Source of the DNA: Mesorhizobium loti | GTDB lineage: Bacteria; Pseudomonadota; Alphaproteobacteria; Rhizobiales; Rhizobiaceae | NCBI RefSeq assembly: GCF_001510895.1 | Contig: NZ_LPWA01000104.1 | Location: 48,982-112,981, forward strand | Direction: 5' to 3' | DNA: 64,000 nucleotides | Shown: positions 47,861-59,465 of the stretch, piece after piece | How the letters are laid out: every line of letters begins with the position of its first letter | How positions within the stretch are numbered: the first letter of the stretch is position 1 | Notes under the pieces: model-generated | What the model saw: only the letters and a program-made list of their open reading frames with translations | Database searches by the model: none | Told to the model about the DNA's origin: nothing | Position numbers and translations under genes: made by a program

Positions 47861-49422
47861 TTACTCTGGCAGTCCGGCGGCCCGTAGCGCGCTGCCGAGA
47901 GCCTCCGCGAGTGCGGGCGCGCAATTCACGCCTGCAAACTGGCGGCTGTAGCGAAAGGCAGGCTGCAGCTCGAGCACGCGAGCGGCGGCCACCTTCGCCT
48001 CGTCCAATCGGCCGAGCTTGGCCAGCGCGGCGGCCAACTGCACGTAGGTGATGCTGTGTGCCGGATTGGCTTGAACGGACTTGTAGGCCGCACGGCAAGC
48101 TTCTTCATAACGGCAGCGCAGCAAATGGCTCATTGCCTGCGCATCGAATGCGGCCCAGGCCCACGAATCGAACGGGCTTAGCCGCATACCCCGCTCGCTC
48201 CATTCTATCGCGCGCTCCGCTTCGCCGCTCCACCCGAGAATGACGCTGCCCAGAATGTAGGTCAGCGCCGATGACGGGCTGATGGCGAGGGCGGCCTCCA
48301 ACGCCGCGAACGCAGCGGCGCGATCGTGCGCATCCATCCCGATGGAAAAGCCGGCCCATGTCAGGGCCAGCGCATCATCCTGTCCATGGACAATGGCCGA
48401 CCGGGCGTGGCGGATCGAAGACGCACGGTTGAACTCCTTGAGGCCAGCGCGAAGGAACAAGCAATGGTGGCACATCGCGGCATTGCCATGCGCCAGCGCA
48501 TAGGTTGGTTCAAGCGCGATCGCGCGGTCGAGAAGCACCAGCGCTGTGGTCACCTGCTCCGGCATGCCTGAATCGACGTCAGGCTGGGCTTGCAGCACCA
48601 GGTCGTAGGCATCGAGACTGTCGGGGCGCTTGCGCCTGACACGTTCGATTTCGGCTTTCCGCAGGCTCGGCGCAATCGCGCCCACTGCTGACAGCGCGAT
48701 CTCGTCTTGAAGCGCAAAGATGTGTTCGGAGCTGCGGTCGTAGCGCTCGGCCCACACATGCGCACCGGTCGATGCATCGATCATCTGCCCGGTAACGCGC
48801 ACGCTGCCGCCGGCCTTGCGCACGCTGCCCTCGAGGACATAGCGAACGCCAAGCTCGCGGCCGACCTGCTTCACGTCGACGGCGCGACCCTTGTAGGTGA
48901 AGGTCGAGTTTCGTGCGATGACGAACAGCCACTTGATGCGTGCCAGGCCAGTGATGATGTCGTCGACCATCCCATCGGCAAAGTACTCCTGCTGCGGATC
49001 GCCGCTCAAGTTCGAGAACGGCAGCACCGCGACGGAAGGCTTTTCAGGCAAGGTCGGCGCCGACGCGGCGCGAGCGGCGGCCGAGGCATCAGGAACATTC
49101 GTGGCGACAGCGGTCCGACATAGCGATAGCCGCGGCGCGGTAGTGTTTCGATCCAGCCCTCGGCACCCGCAGCGTCAGCCAGTACCCGCCGCAAGGCTGC
49201 GATCTGGACCGTCAGATTGTTCTCGGCAACCGCCAATCCGCCCCAGCCGGCCTCGATCAGCGCGTCCTTGGACACGGGTGCGCCCGCGTTCTGGATCAAC
49301 AGGCGCAGCAGCGCGACGGCGCGCTGCCCAAGCATGGTCGGCTCGGCGCCGCAAAAGAGAATGCCTACCTCCGGATCGAGGCGGAACGGGCCGAACTGGT
49401 AGAGGTCGCCCCTGACTGTCAT
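47861..49422 (-). CDS. Winged-helix and TPR regulator, frameshifted
   Basis: N-terminal OmpR/CadC-type DNA-binding domain (residues 1-95: VRGDLYQFGPFRLDPEVGIL...ETLPRRGYRYVGP). After a frame change near 49108 comes the TolB-like CadC-associated domain (VAVLPFSNLSGDPQQEYFADG...ARNSTFTYKG...) and C-terminal TPR helices. One missing base (GPL-x-VATNVPDASAA) restores a ~520-residue protein. Homologues are usually annotated as adenylate-cyclase-like or CadC-family regulators, but no cyclase domain is present. Divergent from a cupin gene 110 bases away, the most likely target. Confidence 0.78.
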
Positions 49423-49532
49423 TCGAGCCTTTTAGCAAATTTTTGGCAACGGATTCACGACTTTCCGGCGTCGGCGGCCGATGGTGCACAAACGCTTTGC
49501 GAGAAGCAGGCGTCCAGTCAGAGGAGGATCAT

Positions 49533-49994
49533 ATGAGCACCAATGCCGTCATCCGCATGCCCGATGAGAAGAAGGGGGTCATGCTGCGCGGTCATCCCAT
49601 GGCTTTCCTCGTCACCGGCGAAAATACCAGGTACACGAGCATGTTCGACTGGACGATCCCACCGGGGTTCGCCACCGGGCGGCATGTTCACCGGGTGCAG
49701 GAAGAGACCTTTTACGTGCTCGAGGGCGAGTGCGAGTGGCATGTCGGCGACAAGACGATCCGCGCCACGCCCGGAACCTATCTCTTCATCCCGCCGGGAG
49801 TGCCGCACAACATTACCAATGTCAGCGAGAAACCGGCGCGCGTGCTGATGACCGTTTCCCCGCCTGGCCACGAGCATTATTTCGAAGAACTCGCCAAACT
49901 CGCCGCGCGGGGTGCGCCGGATCCAAAAGCGCTGGCCGATCTGCGAAACCGCTTCGACACCGACCAGTTCTCGACGTTGACAACGCGTGCGTAG
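49533..49994 (+). CDS. Cupin domain protein
   Basis: 153-residue single cupin: GFATGRHVHRVQEETFYVLEGE (first metal-binding motif, with two His and Glu) and PPGVPHNITN (second motif with its His). Such proteins are small dioxygenases or sugar-binding proteins; the substrate is unknown. Strong ribosome site GAGGAGG at 49521. The divergent winged-helix/TPR gene may regulate it. Confidence 0.85.
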   Translation: MSTNAVIRMPDEKKGVMLRGHPMAFLVTGENTRYTSMFDWTIPPGFATGRHVHRVQEETFYVLEGECEWHVGDKTIRATPGTYLFIPPGVPHNITNVSEKPARVLMTVSPPGHEHYFEELAKLAARGAPDPKALADLRNRFDTDQFSTLTTRA

Positions 49995-50144
49995 GCCTCG
50001 TCCCAGGCTCGATGTAGCTTTTGGCCTTTCTGTGTTCGGCCTCGCGTCCACGAGGCGCAGGACGTCGCCTCCTAGAACCAAGGCTGGCTCCGAGAAGGCC
50101 AGCCGCGCGGAAAATCTTCGGACGCGAGCAGGTTTTCCGGCGAT

Positions 50145-50834
50145 CTAGGCGTCTTCCGACCACCCTGATAGCGCGGCAATCGTGCTGTTGAGTTCCGCGA
50201 AGCGGCGGATGACCGTCTCGGCACCGGCCTCGGTCAGCGCGTCGGCGTGGCCGGGATAGCTGTGTCCGGCGCCGGTGAAGCCGATGACGCGCATGCCGGC
50301 CGCCCTGGCGCCGGTGATGCCGTGCACGGAATCCTCGATGACGAAAGTGCTCTTCGGGTCCGCGCCAAGCTGTTCGGCGGCGTAGAGGAACACGTCAGGC
50401 GCCGGCTTGGTCTTCTTGCTCGGGATGTCGAGCCCGGAGAAGATACGGCCGGCGAAGAAAGGCAGCAGCCGCACCTTCTCCAGCATGAATTCGACCCGTT
50501 CCTTGCGCGAATTGGAGCAGACGGCGCGCGGCGCGGTGACGGCCGCGACCGCCTCGCGGGCGCCGTCGATGATGCGCACGTCGCTGCGCAGCTTGCGGTC
50601 GACAAGCTCCTCGGCGCGGTCGATCAGCGAGGCCTGGAACGGGATATGGGACCTTTCCTCGAGCCGCAGCATGATGTCCTTGAAGGTCAGTCCGGCATAG
50701 GTCTCGAAAATTTCCTCCGCCGAAATCTCGTAACCGGCCTGCGTCAGAAGCTCGGCCTCGACGCGCGCGGCGACGATTTCGGAATCGACGAGCACGCCGT
50801 CGCAATCGAAGATGACAAGGTCTGGCTGGGGCAT
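50145..50834 (-). CDS. HAD hydrolase, beta-phosphoglucomutase-like
   Basis: 229 residues with HAD motif I FDCDGVLVDSE, motif II in VCSNSRKERVEF, and motifs III-IV in KPAPDVFLYAAEQLG and VIEDSVHGITGARAAGM. The cap is the helical type found in phosphoglycolate phosphatases and phosphomutases; the substrate is not determined. Start MPQPDLVIFDCDG; an ATG five codons earlier (50849) is possible. Confidence 0.88.
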   Translation of the reverse strand: MPQPDLVIFDCDGVLVDSEIVAARVEAELLTQAGYEISAEEIFETYAGLTFKDIMLRLEERSHIPFQASLIDRAEELVDRKLRSDVRIIDGAREAVAAVTAPRAVCSNSRKERVEFMLEKVRLLPFFAGRIFSGLDIPSKKTKPAPDVFLYAAEQLGADPKSTFVIEDSVHGITGARAAGMRVIGFTGAGHSYPGHADALTEAGAETVIRRFAELNSTIAALSGWSEDA

Positions 50835-50875
50835 GGCAATCCGGAACATTGGGAGGAAACATGGCCTGACTGGCT

Positions 50876-50928
50876 TAGAGCATGATGCCGAAAAGTGTGG
50901 AGCGGTTTTCGGACGACATCATGCTCTA
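50876..50928. repeat. Hairpin repeat, family A copy 2
   Basis: TAGAGCATGATG...CATCATGCTCTA arms enclose CCGAAAA, GTGTGGAGCGG and TTTTCGG, the same core as the copies at 18351 and 53256. Confidence 0.8.
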
Positions 50929-50940
50929 TTTCTTTGATTT

Positions 50941-50990
50941 AGAGACGGATTCAGATTTCAGGTCGAACAGACCTGAAATCATCCGGCTCT
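50941..50990. repeat. Inverted repeat with AGAG...CTCT ends
   Basis: AGAGACGGATTCAGATTTCAGG pairs, with mismatches, with the inverse TGAAATCATCCGGCTCT; the central part ATTTCAGGTC-GAACA-GACCTGAAAT is a perfect hairpin. It adjoins the previous repeat, filling most of the 287-base gap before the next gene. Confidence 0.7.
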
Positions 50991-51120
50991 AGGCGGCGCG
51001 GCATACACCAATGGGCCGGTTTCCGCAAACCAGCCGAGTAGTCGCGTCCCGCAAAAGACTTCCATATCCTAGTGGAGAGCTTTCTTGGGGTGAAGCAATG
51101 TCGGAGCAGAAACGTCGTAT

Positions 51121-51312
51121 ATGACGGCGCTTCAAAAGCGGGCGCTGAAAACGGCGGAGTTGACAGAATTTGTCGCTGCAGTTGGCCGCAAGTCATCCGA
51201 TCGGCATGGCTATGATCCGAATGACCGTAAGTTCGATCCGGATTTTGCCAAAAGCGTGCGGCGGATGCGTCCTGAGGACTTCGACCGCGTGCTGCAGGAC
51301 GACGAGGATTGA
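51121..51312 (+). CDS. Small conserved-looking hypothetical protein
   Basis: 63 residues, charged and mostly helical, with the motif HGYDPNDRKFDPDFAKSVRR and an acidic end (VLQDDED). No membrane segment or recognised domain. The sequence composition looks protein-like and the gene is well isolated, 105 bases before ccrM. Function unknown. Confidence 0.5.
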   Translation: MTALQKRALKTAELTEFVAAVGRKSSDRHGYDPNDRKFDPDFAKSVRRMRPEDFDRVLQDDED

Positions 51313-51376
51313 ACTGAGCGTGCCTGAAGCACGAGGCTCCGTGGCCTTCACCGAATGTTTACGCTGATCGGTAACC

Positions 51377-52551
<1,175 letters not shown>

Positions 52552-52611
52552 TCCGTCCGAGCCCGATGTGCTTGAATCAAAATCTCAAGGGATCGCCGCA
52601 AGCGATTCAGA

Positions 52612-53223
52612 TCAGGCCGCAATCCCCAGCCGCTCAAGGTCTGTTTTAAGCGCCTTGGCGTCGGTGAACAGCACCGCCTGCCAGCCGGCGGCCTTGGCCC
52701 CGTCGACATTCTTCTGGCTGTCGTCGATGAACAGCGTGGCGGCGGGCTTCAGGCCAAATGCTGCGACGTGATGGTCGTAGATGGCCCGATCCGGCTTGAT
52801 CAGCCCGATCTCGGCCGAGACGGTGACGCCACGCGGACGGTCGAGAAAATCGAAGCGCCGGCGGGCCTCGGCAAAAGTGTCGGCGGCGAAATTGGTCAGC
52901 ATGGTCACGTCGCGACCGCTCTCGATCAGGCCGACCATGATGGCGACGCTGTCGTCATAGGCATGCGGCACCATGTCGTGCCAGTGGCGGCGAAAATTGC
53001 GGATGTTCTCGGCATGATCGGGATGCTCGGCGATCAGCAGCGCCTCTGCCTCTTCCCATGTCCGCCCTCGGTCCTGCTCGATGTTCCATTCGCTGGTGCA
53101 GACATTGTCGAAGAACCACTTCCGCTCGTCCGCATCGGGGATCAGCCGGCTGAACGGTATGTCCGGGTCGTAATGAATCAGCACCCTGCCGATGTCGAAG
53201 ACGATGTGGCGGATTTCAGTCAT
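52612..53223 (-). CDS. HAD family hydrolase (HAD-IA, dehalogenase/phosphatase-like)
   Basis: 203 residues with HAD motif I HIVFDIGRVLIHYD, motif II in TMLTNFAAD, motif III Lys in GLIKPDRAIYDHH and motif IV LFIDDSQKNVDGAKAAGW. Note that motif I reads DIGRV, so the second Asp usual in phosphatases is Gly-Arg; dehalogenase-like or altered chemistry is possible. Start MTEIRHIVF; the longer frame runs through a repeat element. Confidence 0.87.
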   Translation of the reverse strand: MTEIRHIVFDIGRVLIHYDPDIPFSRLIPDADERKWFFDNVCTSEWNIEQDRGRTWEEAEALLIAEHPDHAENIRNFRRHWHDMVPHAYDDSVAIMVGLIESGRDVTMLTNFAADTFAEARRRFDFLDRPRGVTVSAEIGLIKPDRAIYDHHVAAFGLKPAATLFIDDSQKNVDGAKAAGWQAVLFTDAKALKTDLERLGIAA

Positions 53224-53255
53224 TGCGGGCCTTTCAATGCGGGTGCCGTCTTTTG

Positions 53256-53361
53256 GTGCATGTCGCCCAAAAGTGCGCAACGGTTTTGGGATAACGACTT
53301 GCACAAGACAAACAACCCAAAGCGCGTCGCGTGAGATCACTTCACACAGGACGCGCTTTGG
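53256..53361. repeat. Hairpin repeat, family A copy 3, plus adjoining inverted repeat
   Basis: GTGCATGTC...GAC-TTGCAC arms (53256-53304) enclose CCCAAAA, GTGCGCAACGG and TTTTGGG, the family A core. A second inverted pair, CCAAAGCGCGT (53318-) and ACGCGCTTTGG (to 53361), extends over the last codons of mutY. Confidence 0.75.
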
Positions 53362-54460
53362 TCGCGCCCGGTATCGCCCGCTCGATTACCTTTTTCATGA
53401 CGGTGGGCAGCGCTTCCCCGGAAATTTCATGGGCCAGCGACCAGAAATGCCCAACCGGCGCAGCACCTTCGATGTGGGCATGGAAGACGTCGAGTTCGAG
53501 CGCGAAATGGGTGAAGACGTGGCCGATGCGTCCGGCGCGCCGCCAGTCGGCCGGAAAGGGTGCCGCATCCGCCGTCGTGGCGCCGTCGGCCCGCGCGGTC
53601 CAGGCTGTGGTCGGAACCTCGGTCATGCCGCCGAGCAGCCCCTTGTCCGGCCGCTTGCGCAACAGGATGGCGCCGTCGCCGCGCTCGGCGACGAAGGCGG
53701 CGCCGCGCCGCAGCGGCCTGTCGTCCTTGGGAAGGCGTACGGGAAAACGCTCCGGATCGCCCGCGAGAATGGCGCTGCAATCCTCGCGCACCGGACACAG
53801 CATGCAGCGCGGCCGCCGCGGCGTGCAGATCGTCGCGCCAAGGTCCATCATCGCCTGGGCGAAGTCGCCGGGCCTCGTCTCAGGCACCAGTTTCTCGACC
53901 AGCGCGCGGATTTCGGGTTTCGCTTCGCTGAGCGGCGTTTCTATCGAATAGAGCCGCGAGACGACGCGCTCGACATTGCCGTCGACGACAGCGGCCGGCC
54001 GGTCGAAGGCGATCGCAGCTACGGCCGCCGCCGTGTAGGCGCCGATGCCCGGCAATTCCTTCAGCCCGGCCTCGGTATCCGGAAAGCGGCCGCCTCGCTG
54101 CGCCGCCACGATATCGGCGCAGGCTTTGAGGTTGCGCGCCCTGGAATAATAGCCGAGCCCGGCCCAGGCTTTCATGACGTCCTCGGCGGGCGCCGCGGCC
54201 AGCGCCGCGACGGTCGGCCATTTCTCGATGAAGGTCCGGAAATAGGCCTTCACCGCCTCGACCGTGGTCTGCTGCAGCATCACCTCGGAGAGCCAGATGC
54301 GATAGGGATCAGGCCTTGTCCCGCGCGCGAACGCGCCCGGCGTCACGCGCCAGGGCAGGTCGCGATGATGCGCGTCGTACCAGGCAAGCAGGCGGGCGGC
54401 GATGCTGCTATCTCCGGATATGGCCTTCTCGGCCTTGCGGGTCTGGTCTTGCAGTGCCAT
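53342..54460 (-). CDS. mutY: A/G-specific adenine glycosylase
   Basis: Removes adenine mispaired with 8-oxoguanine. 372 residues: helix-hairpin-helix with catalytic Asp region (LPGIGAYTAAAVAAIAF, VVDGNVERV), the 4Fe-4S loop Cx6Cx2Cx5C in CTPRRPRCMLCPVREDC, and a C-terminal NUDIX-like 8-oxoG-recognition domain. Start MALQDQTRKAEKAI; a 98-residue upstream extension overlaps the next gene and is rejected. The last residues (GATKARPV) are encoded within a repeat. Divergent from the DUF721 gene, with 33 bases between starts. Confidence 0.95.
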   Translation of the reverse strand: MALQDQTRKAEKAISGDSSIAARLLAWYDAHHRDLPWRVTPGAFARGTRPDPYRIWLSEVMLQQTTVEAVKAYFRTFIEKWPTVAALAAAPAEDVMKAWAGLGYYSRARNLKACADIVAAQRGGRFPDTEAGLKELPGIGAYTAAAVAAIAFDRPAAVVDGNVERVVSRLYSIETPLSEAKPEIRALVEKLVPETRPGDFAQAMMDLGATICTPRRPRCMLCPVREDCSAILAGDPERFPVRLPKDDRPLRRGAAFVAERGDGAILLRKRPDKGLLGGMTEVPTTAWTARADGATTADAAPFPADWRRAGRIGHVFTHFALELDVFHAHIEGAAPVGHFWSLAHEISGEALPTVMKKVIERAIPGATKARPV

Positions 54461-54493
54461 TGATCGGGTGAGTTGGGGGATCGGAGCACGCAC

Positions 54494-54992
54494 ATGGCAG
54501 GGAAAAGGCCCTTCGGCAATCCCGTTCCGGTAAGCGATCTCGCCACCGAGATCCTCGATCCGGTGCTGAAGAAGCGCGCCGGCATCTCGATCGGGCTGGT
54601 GCAATCCTGGGAAGAGATCGCCGGTCCGCGCCTGGCCCGCCATTCGCGCCCGGAAAAGATCCAATGGCCGCGCCGCCTGCATGAGGACGATCCCTTCGAG
54701 CCGGCGGTGCTGATCATCGCCTGCGAAGGTATGGCGGCGCTGCACCTGCAGCATGAGGCCGGCGAGGTCATCAATCGCGTCAACGCCTTTCTGGGCTTCA
54801 ACGCCATCGGCCGCATCAAGATCCTGCAGAAACCGGTCCTTTCGGCGAAAGCCCGGCCGAAACCGGCGCGAGACCGCTCAGCGAGGCCGAGAAGTCGAAG
54901 CTGGCGCGCACGGTCGGCAAGATCGAGGACGACGGCCTGCGCGCTCGCTCGAGCGGCTCGGCGCAACCATCCTGGGACAAAAAAGGCCGTGA
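54494..54992 (+). CDS. DUF721 protein, twice frameshifted
   Basis: N-terminal part MAGKRPFGNPVPVSDLATEI...AILKILQKP is a DUF721 (DciA-like) domain with ELDPVLKKRAG-type features, PAVLIIACEGMAALHLQHE in the middle. The end is split: LSEAEKSKLARTVGKIEDDG is in a second frame from about 54868, and ERLGATILGQKRP in a third from about 54944. Each join needs one added base (GCGC-C-TCG at the second). Restored length about 166 residues. The family includes the helicase-loader DciA. It lies in the conserved mutY - DUF721 - dsbA - smc order. Confidence 0.78.
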
Positions 54993-55178
54993 ACATGCCT
55001 GTCGCGGTTCCGGGAAAAGACATGCGGCGTACTGCAAAACGTCGCCAATATCGCGTATTCGTGATTACGCCCGAAAAATTTGGCGATTGGATTGGGGACG
55101 GCAATGCCTTAATTCGCGCCAACTCTCGCCTTTTCTAGCCCTTGCATTGCAAAATCCAACCGATATCAGGTGATTCGC

Positions 55179-55985
55179 ATGAACCGTGCCCCGTTTGGCA
55201 AAAGCTTGTCCCGCAGAAATCTTCTGACCACACTGGCCGCCGTTCCGGCTGTGGCGCTGCTTGCCGCATGCAGCGACTCGGGCGAGGAGGCAAAGGCGGC
55301 CAATGCGAAGCCCGCCGATCCGTCGACGCCCGCCAAGTCGGCCACACCGGCGGCCGTTCAGGTGCCGGAAGCGCAGGGCACGGTCGATATGGCCGAACTG
55401 CTGAAGCCCGGCGCGCTGCCCGACAAGCAACTCGGAAAGGACGACGCCAAGGTCACCATCGTCGAATATGCCTCCATGACCTGCCCGCATTGCGCGCATT
55501 TCAACGAGGCTACCTTCCCTGAGTTGAAGTCGAAATACATCGACACCGGCAAGGTGCGCTACATCTTGCGCGAATTCCCCTTCGACCCGAGCGCCGAGGC
55601 CGGCTTCATGCTGGCGCGCTGCGCCAAGGACAACTACTTCGCCATGGTCGACGTGCTGTTCAAGCAGCAGCCGAGTTGGGTTGGCGTCAACAACACCAAG
55701 GAAGCTCTGCTGCAGATCTCCAAGCTCGCCGGTTTTACACAGGAGTCCTTCGAGGCCTGCTTGACGGACCAGAAACTTCTGGACGATGTGAGAGCAGTCC
55801 AGAAACGCGGAGCGGACGAGTTCAAGGTCGACTCGACGCCGACCTTCTTCATCAACGGAAAGACCTACAAAGGGGCGATGTCGATTGAGGAAATGTCGGC
55901 TATCATCGACCCTCTGCTCTGCGTCCGGGCCGCGCCGAAGCGGCTAGGCTTCGGCGCGTTCGCCTGCGTGGGGCGGCGCGAATGA
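55179..55985 (+). CDS. DsbA-like thioredoxin-fold lipoprotein
   Basis: 268 residues: Tat-like/lipoprotein N-terminus ([21 protein letters not shown], which contains RR and a lipobox), a linker, then a thioredoxin domain with the active site CPHC in [14 protein letters not shown] and the cis-Pro in [11 protein letters not shown]. Probably oxidises or isomerises disulfides in the periplasm. The C-terminus carries about 22 extra residues ([11 protein letters not shown]...VGRRE) with two further cysteines, running into the smc start (ATGA overlap). That tail may be a natural extension or the result of a changed stop. Confidence 0.88.
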   Translation: MNRAPFGKSLSRRNLLTTLAAVPAVALLAACSDSGEEAKAANAKPADPSTPAKSATPAAVQVPEAQGTVDMAELLKPGALPDKQLGKDDAKVTIVEYASMTCPHCAHFNEATFPELKSKYIDTGKVRYILREFPFDPSAEAGFMLARCAKDNYFAMVDVLFKQQPSWVGVNNTKEALLQISKLAGFTQESFEACLTDQKLLDDVRAVQKRGADEFKVDSTPTFFINGKTYKGAMSIEEMSAIIDPLLCVRAAPKRLGFGAFACVGRRE

Positions 55986-58900
55986 AGTTTTCGCGCCTTC
56001 GCCTCCTCGGTTTCAAGTCCTTCGTCGAGCCCGGTGAGTTCGTCATCGAACGCGGGTTGACCGGCATCGTCGGGCCGAACGGCTGCGGCAAGTCGAACCT
56101 TGTCGAGGCGCTGCGCTGGGTGATGGGCGAAAGCTCCTACAAGAACATGCGCGCGTCCGGCATGGACGACGTGATCTTTTCCGGCTCCGGCGCCAGGCCG
56201 CGCGCAACACCGCCGAAGTCACGCTTTTCCTCGACAACAGCGACCGCACGGCGCCCGCCGCCTTCAACGATGCCGATGAATTGCAGGTGTCGCGCCGCAT
56301 CGAGCGCGAGGCGGGTTCGCTCTACCGCATCAACGGCAAGGAAGCTCGCGCCAAGGACGTGCAGCTGCTCTTCGCCGACCAGTCGACCGGCGCACGTTCG
56401 CCCTCGATGGTCGGCCAGGGCCGCATCGGCGAGCTGATCCAGGCCAAGCCCCAGGCCCGCCGCGCGCTTCTCGAAGAGGCTGCCGGCATCTCCGGCCTGC
56501 ACACGCGCCGGCATGAAGCCGAGCTTCGGCTGAAGGCGGCCGAGCAGAATCTTGAACGGCTGGACGACGTCGTCGGCGAGCTGGAAGGCCAGATCGAGAG
56601 CCTGAAGCGCCAGGCGCGCCAGGCCTCGCGCTTCAAGAACCTGTCGGCCGATATCCGCAAGGCCGAGGCGACGCTGCTTCATCTGCGCTGGACGCTGGCC
56701 AAGACCCAGGAAGGCGAGGCGCGCTCGGCGCTGGCCGTCGCAACCACGCTGGTCGGCGACCGCGCCGCAGCCAGATGGCCGCCGCCAGGGAGCAGGGCAT
56801 CGCCGCGCATCGCTTGCCGGATCTTCGCGACGCGGAAGCCGCGGCAGCGGCCGCCTTCCAGCGCCTGTCGATCGCCAAGACGCAGATCGAGGAGGAAGCC
56901 GGCCGCATCCGCTCGCGCCAGGCGGAGCTGGAGCGCCGGCTGCAGCAGCTCGACGCCGACATCGCCCGCGAGGAGCGGATGGTGCGCGACAATGCCGACA
57001 TCCTCGAGCGTCTGCGCGCCGAGGAAGCCGAGCTCAATTCGGAAAACGCCGGCGCCGCCGAGCGAGAGGCGACCACGCGCGCCGCCTTCGAGCAGGCCGG
57101 CGCGATGCTGTCGCAAAGCGAGGCGAAACTTGCCGCGCTGACCGCCGAACGCGCCGAGGCCGCCGCTTCGCGCCACCAGATCGAGCGCACGCTGCGCGAG
57201 ACCGCAGAGCGCCGCGACCGCTTCGCCCGTCAGCTCGCCGAGGTCGACCGCGAGCTCTCCGACATCGTCGCGCGCATTTCCGGCCTGCCCGATCCGGCCG
57301 AGAAGCAGCTTCTGGTCGAGGACGCGCTCGCCCGCCTGGAAGAAAGCGAGGCCGGCGCCATCGCCGCCGAGCAGGCGGTCGCCGAGGCGCGCGCCGCCGA
57401 AAGTGCTGCCCGCCCGCCGCTGCAGGACGCCAAGGCCGAATTGCAGCGCATCGAGACCGAAGCGCGCACGCTGGCCAAGATCCTCAACGCCGCGAGCGGC
57501 GACCTCTTTCCCTCGGTGCTGGAACAGATCAGCGTCGAGCGCGGCTATGAGACCGCATTGGGCGCGGCGCTGGGCGAGGACCTCGACGTGCCGCTCGACC
57601 GCAGCGCGCCGGTGCATTGGGGCGAGAGCGCGGTCCAGCCTAGCGATGCGGCGCTGCCCGAAGGCGTGAAGAGCCTTGCCAGCGTCGTGCGCGCGCCGGC
57701 GCAGCTTGCCCGCCGCCTGGCGCAGATCGGCATTGTCGATGCCGCCGACGGCCGGCGCCTTCAGCCGCTGCTTGCGCCCGGCCAGCGGCTGGTCAGCCGC
57801 GACGGCGCGCTGTGGCGCTGGGACGGCCTGACGGCAAGCGCCGACGCACCGACCGCCGCCGCGCAGCGGCTGGCGCAGAAGAACCGCCTGGCCGAGCTCG
57901 ATGCCGAGGCCGTGCAAGCGACCCGCGTCGTGCGCGAAGCCGAGGAGGCGCTGGCCCGCGCCGAGCAGGCGATGCGCCAGGCGAGCGAGGCCGAGCGCAA
58001 TGCGCGCCAAGCCGGCCGCGATGCTCAGCATGGGTTGGACGCTGCCCGCAACGCGCTGGCCGAGGCCGAGAAGGCCGGCGGCGAGCTGACAAGCCGGCGC
58101 GCCGCCTTGGACGAAGCCCGCGCGCGCATCGTCGATAGCCATGAGGAAACGCAAGCCGCTTTCCTCGAAGCCGAGATGCTGCTGCAGGACGCGCCCGATC
58201 TCGGCGATCTTCAATTGCAGCTCGAACAGGCTTCCGCCAATGTCGCGCGCGACCGCGCCACGCTTGCCGACGCGCGCGCAGTGCATGAGGGCCTGCGGCG
58301 CGAGGCCGAGGCGCGCATGCGCAGGCTGGACGCGATCGGCGCCGAGCGCAAGAATTGGCTGGAGCGCGCCGAAAACGCCTCGACGCAGATCGCCGCCCTC
58401 GGCGAGCGCAAGGCCGAAGCCGAGGCCGAGCGCGAGAGGCTGGCCGACGCGCCCGACGAGATCGACGCCAAGCGCCGCGCGCTGCTGACGCAGCTCTCCG
58501 AGGCCGAAGCGCTGCGCCAGGCGGCCGGCGACCGGCTGCAAGAGGCCGAGAACAAGCAGGCCGAGCTCGACAAGGCAGCGACCGCCGCCATCCAGTCGCT
58601 GGCCGAGGCGCGCGAGACCCGCGTCCGCGCCGAGGAGCGGCTGACCGCCGCGGACGAGCGCCGCGCCGAGGTGGAAGCGCGCATCCAGGAAGCGTTGAAC
58701 ACGCCGCCGCATCTCGTCATCAAGCATACCGGGCTCGAAGCCGACGATCCGATGCCCGACATGGCCGAGATCGAGCGTCAGCTCGACCGGCTGAAGATCG
58801 AGCGCGAGCGCCTCGGTGCCGTCAATCTGCGCGCCGAGGAAGAGCAGAGGGAGCTGTCCGAGCGCCTGGAAACCATCGTTTCCGAACGCGAGGACATCAT

Positions 58901-59438
58901 CGAGGCGATCCGCAAGCTGCGCCAGGCGATCCAGAGCCTCAACCGCGAGGGCCGCGAGCGCCTGCTTTCGGCCTTCGAGGTGGTCAACGGCCATTTCCAG
59001 CGGCTGTTCTCGCATCTGTTCGGCGGCGGCACGGCCGAGCTGCAGCTGATCGAGTCGGAGGATCCCCTCGAAGCCGGGCTCGAAATCCTCGCCCGTCCGC
59101 CCGGCAAGAAACCGCAGACCATGACGCTGCTTTCCGGCGGCGAGCAGGCGCTGACCGCCATGTCGCTGATCTTTGCCGTCTTCCTCACCAATCCGGCGCC
59201 GATCTGCGTCCTCGACGAGGTCGACGCGCCGCTCGACGACCACAATGTCGAACGCTTCTGCAATCTGATGGAAGAGATGGCCAAGACCACCGAGACGCGC
59301 TTCGTCATCATCACCCACAACCCGATCACCATGGCGCGCATGGACCGGCTGTTCGGCGTCACCATGGCCGAGCAGGGCGTCAGCCAGCTGGTCTCGGTCG
59401 ACCTGCAGGCGGCCGAAGCGATGCGCGAGGCGAGCTGA
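55982..59438 (+). CDS. smc: Chromosome segregation protein SMC, twice frameshifted
   Basis: Structural-maintenance-of-chromosomes ATPase. Read in three frames: [15 protein letters not shown]...GPNGCGKSN (Walker A, residues 31-39) to about 56200; then [12 protein letters not shown]...[10 protein letters not shown]... to about 56771; then ...[15 protein letters not shown]... to the end. One base is missing at each point (GCC-CAG-ATG at 56771). The rest shows the two long coiled-coil arms, the hinge ([17 protein letters not shown]...), the signature [11 protein letters not shown] and Walker [13 protein letters not shown]. Restored length ~1,153 residues. As smc is nearly always essential or strongly needed, errors in the sequence are the likelier explanation. 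Confidence 0.93.
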
Positions 59439-59465
59439 GGCAACTCGCTGCCCGGATCGACTGGG

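Noticed and set aside
56679..59318. Long minus-strand open frame of 879 codons opposite smc
   Set aside because: It is an antisense shadow of the smc coiled coil: composition is Arg/Gly/Leu-rich without domains, and the plus strand carries clear SMC motifs.
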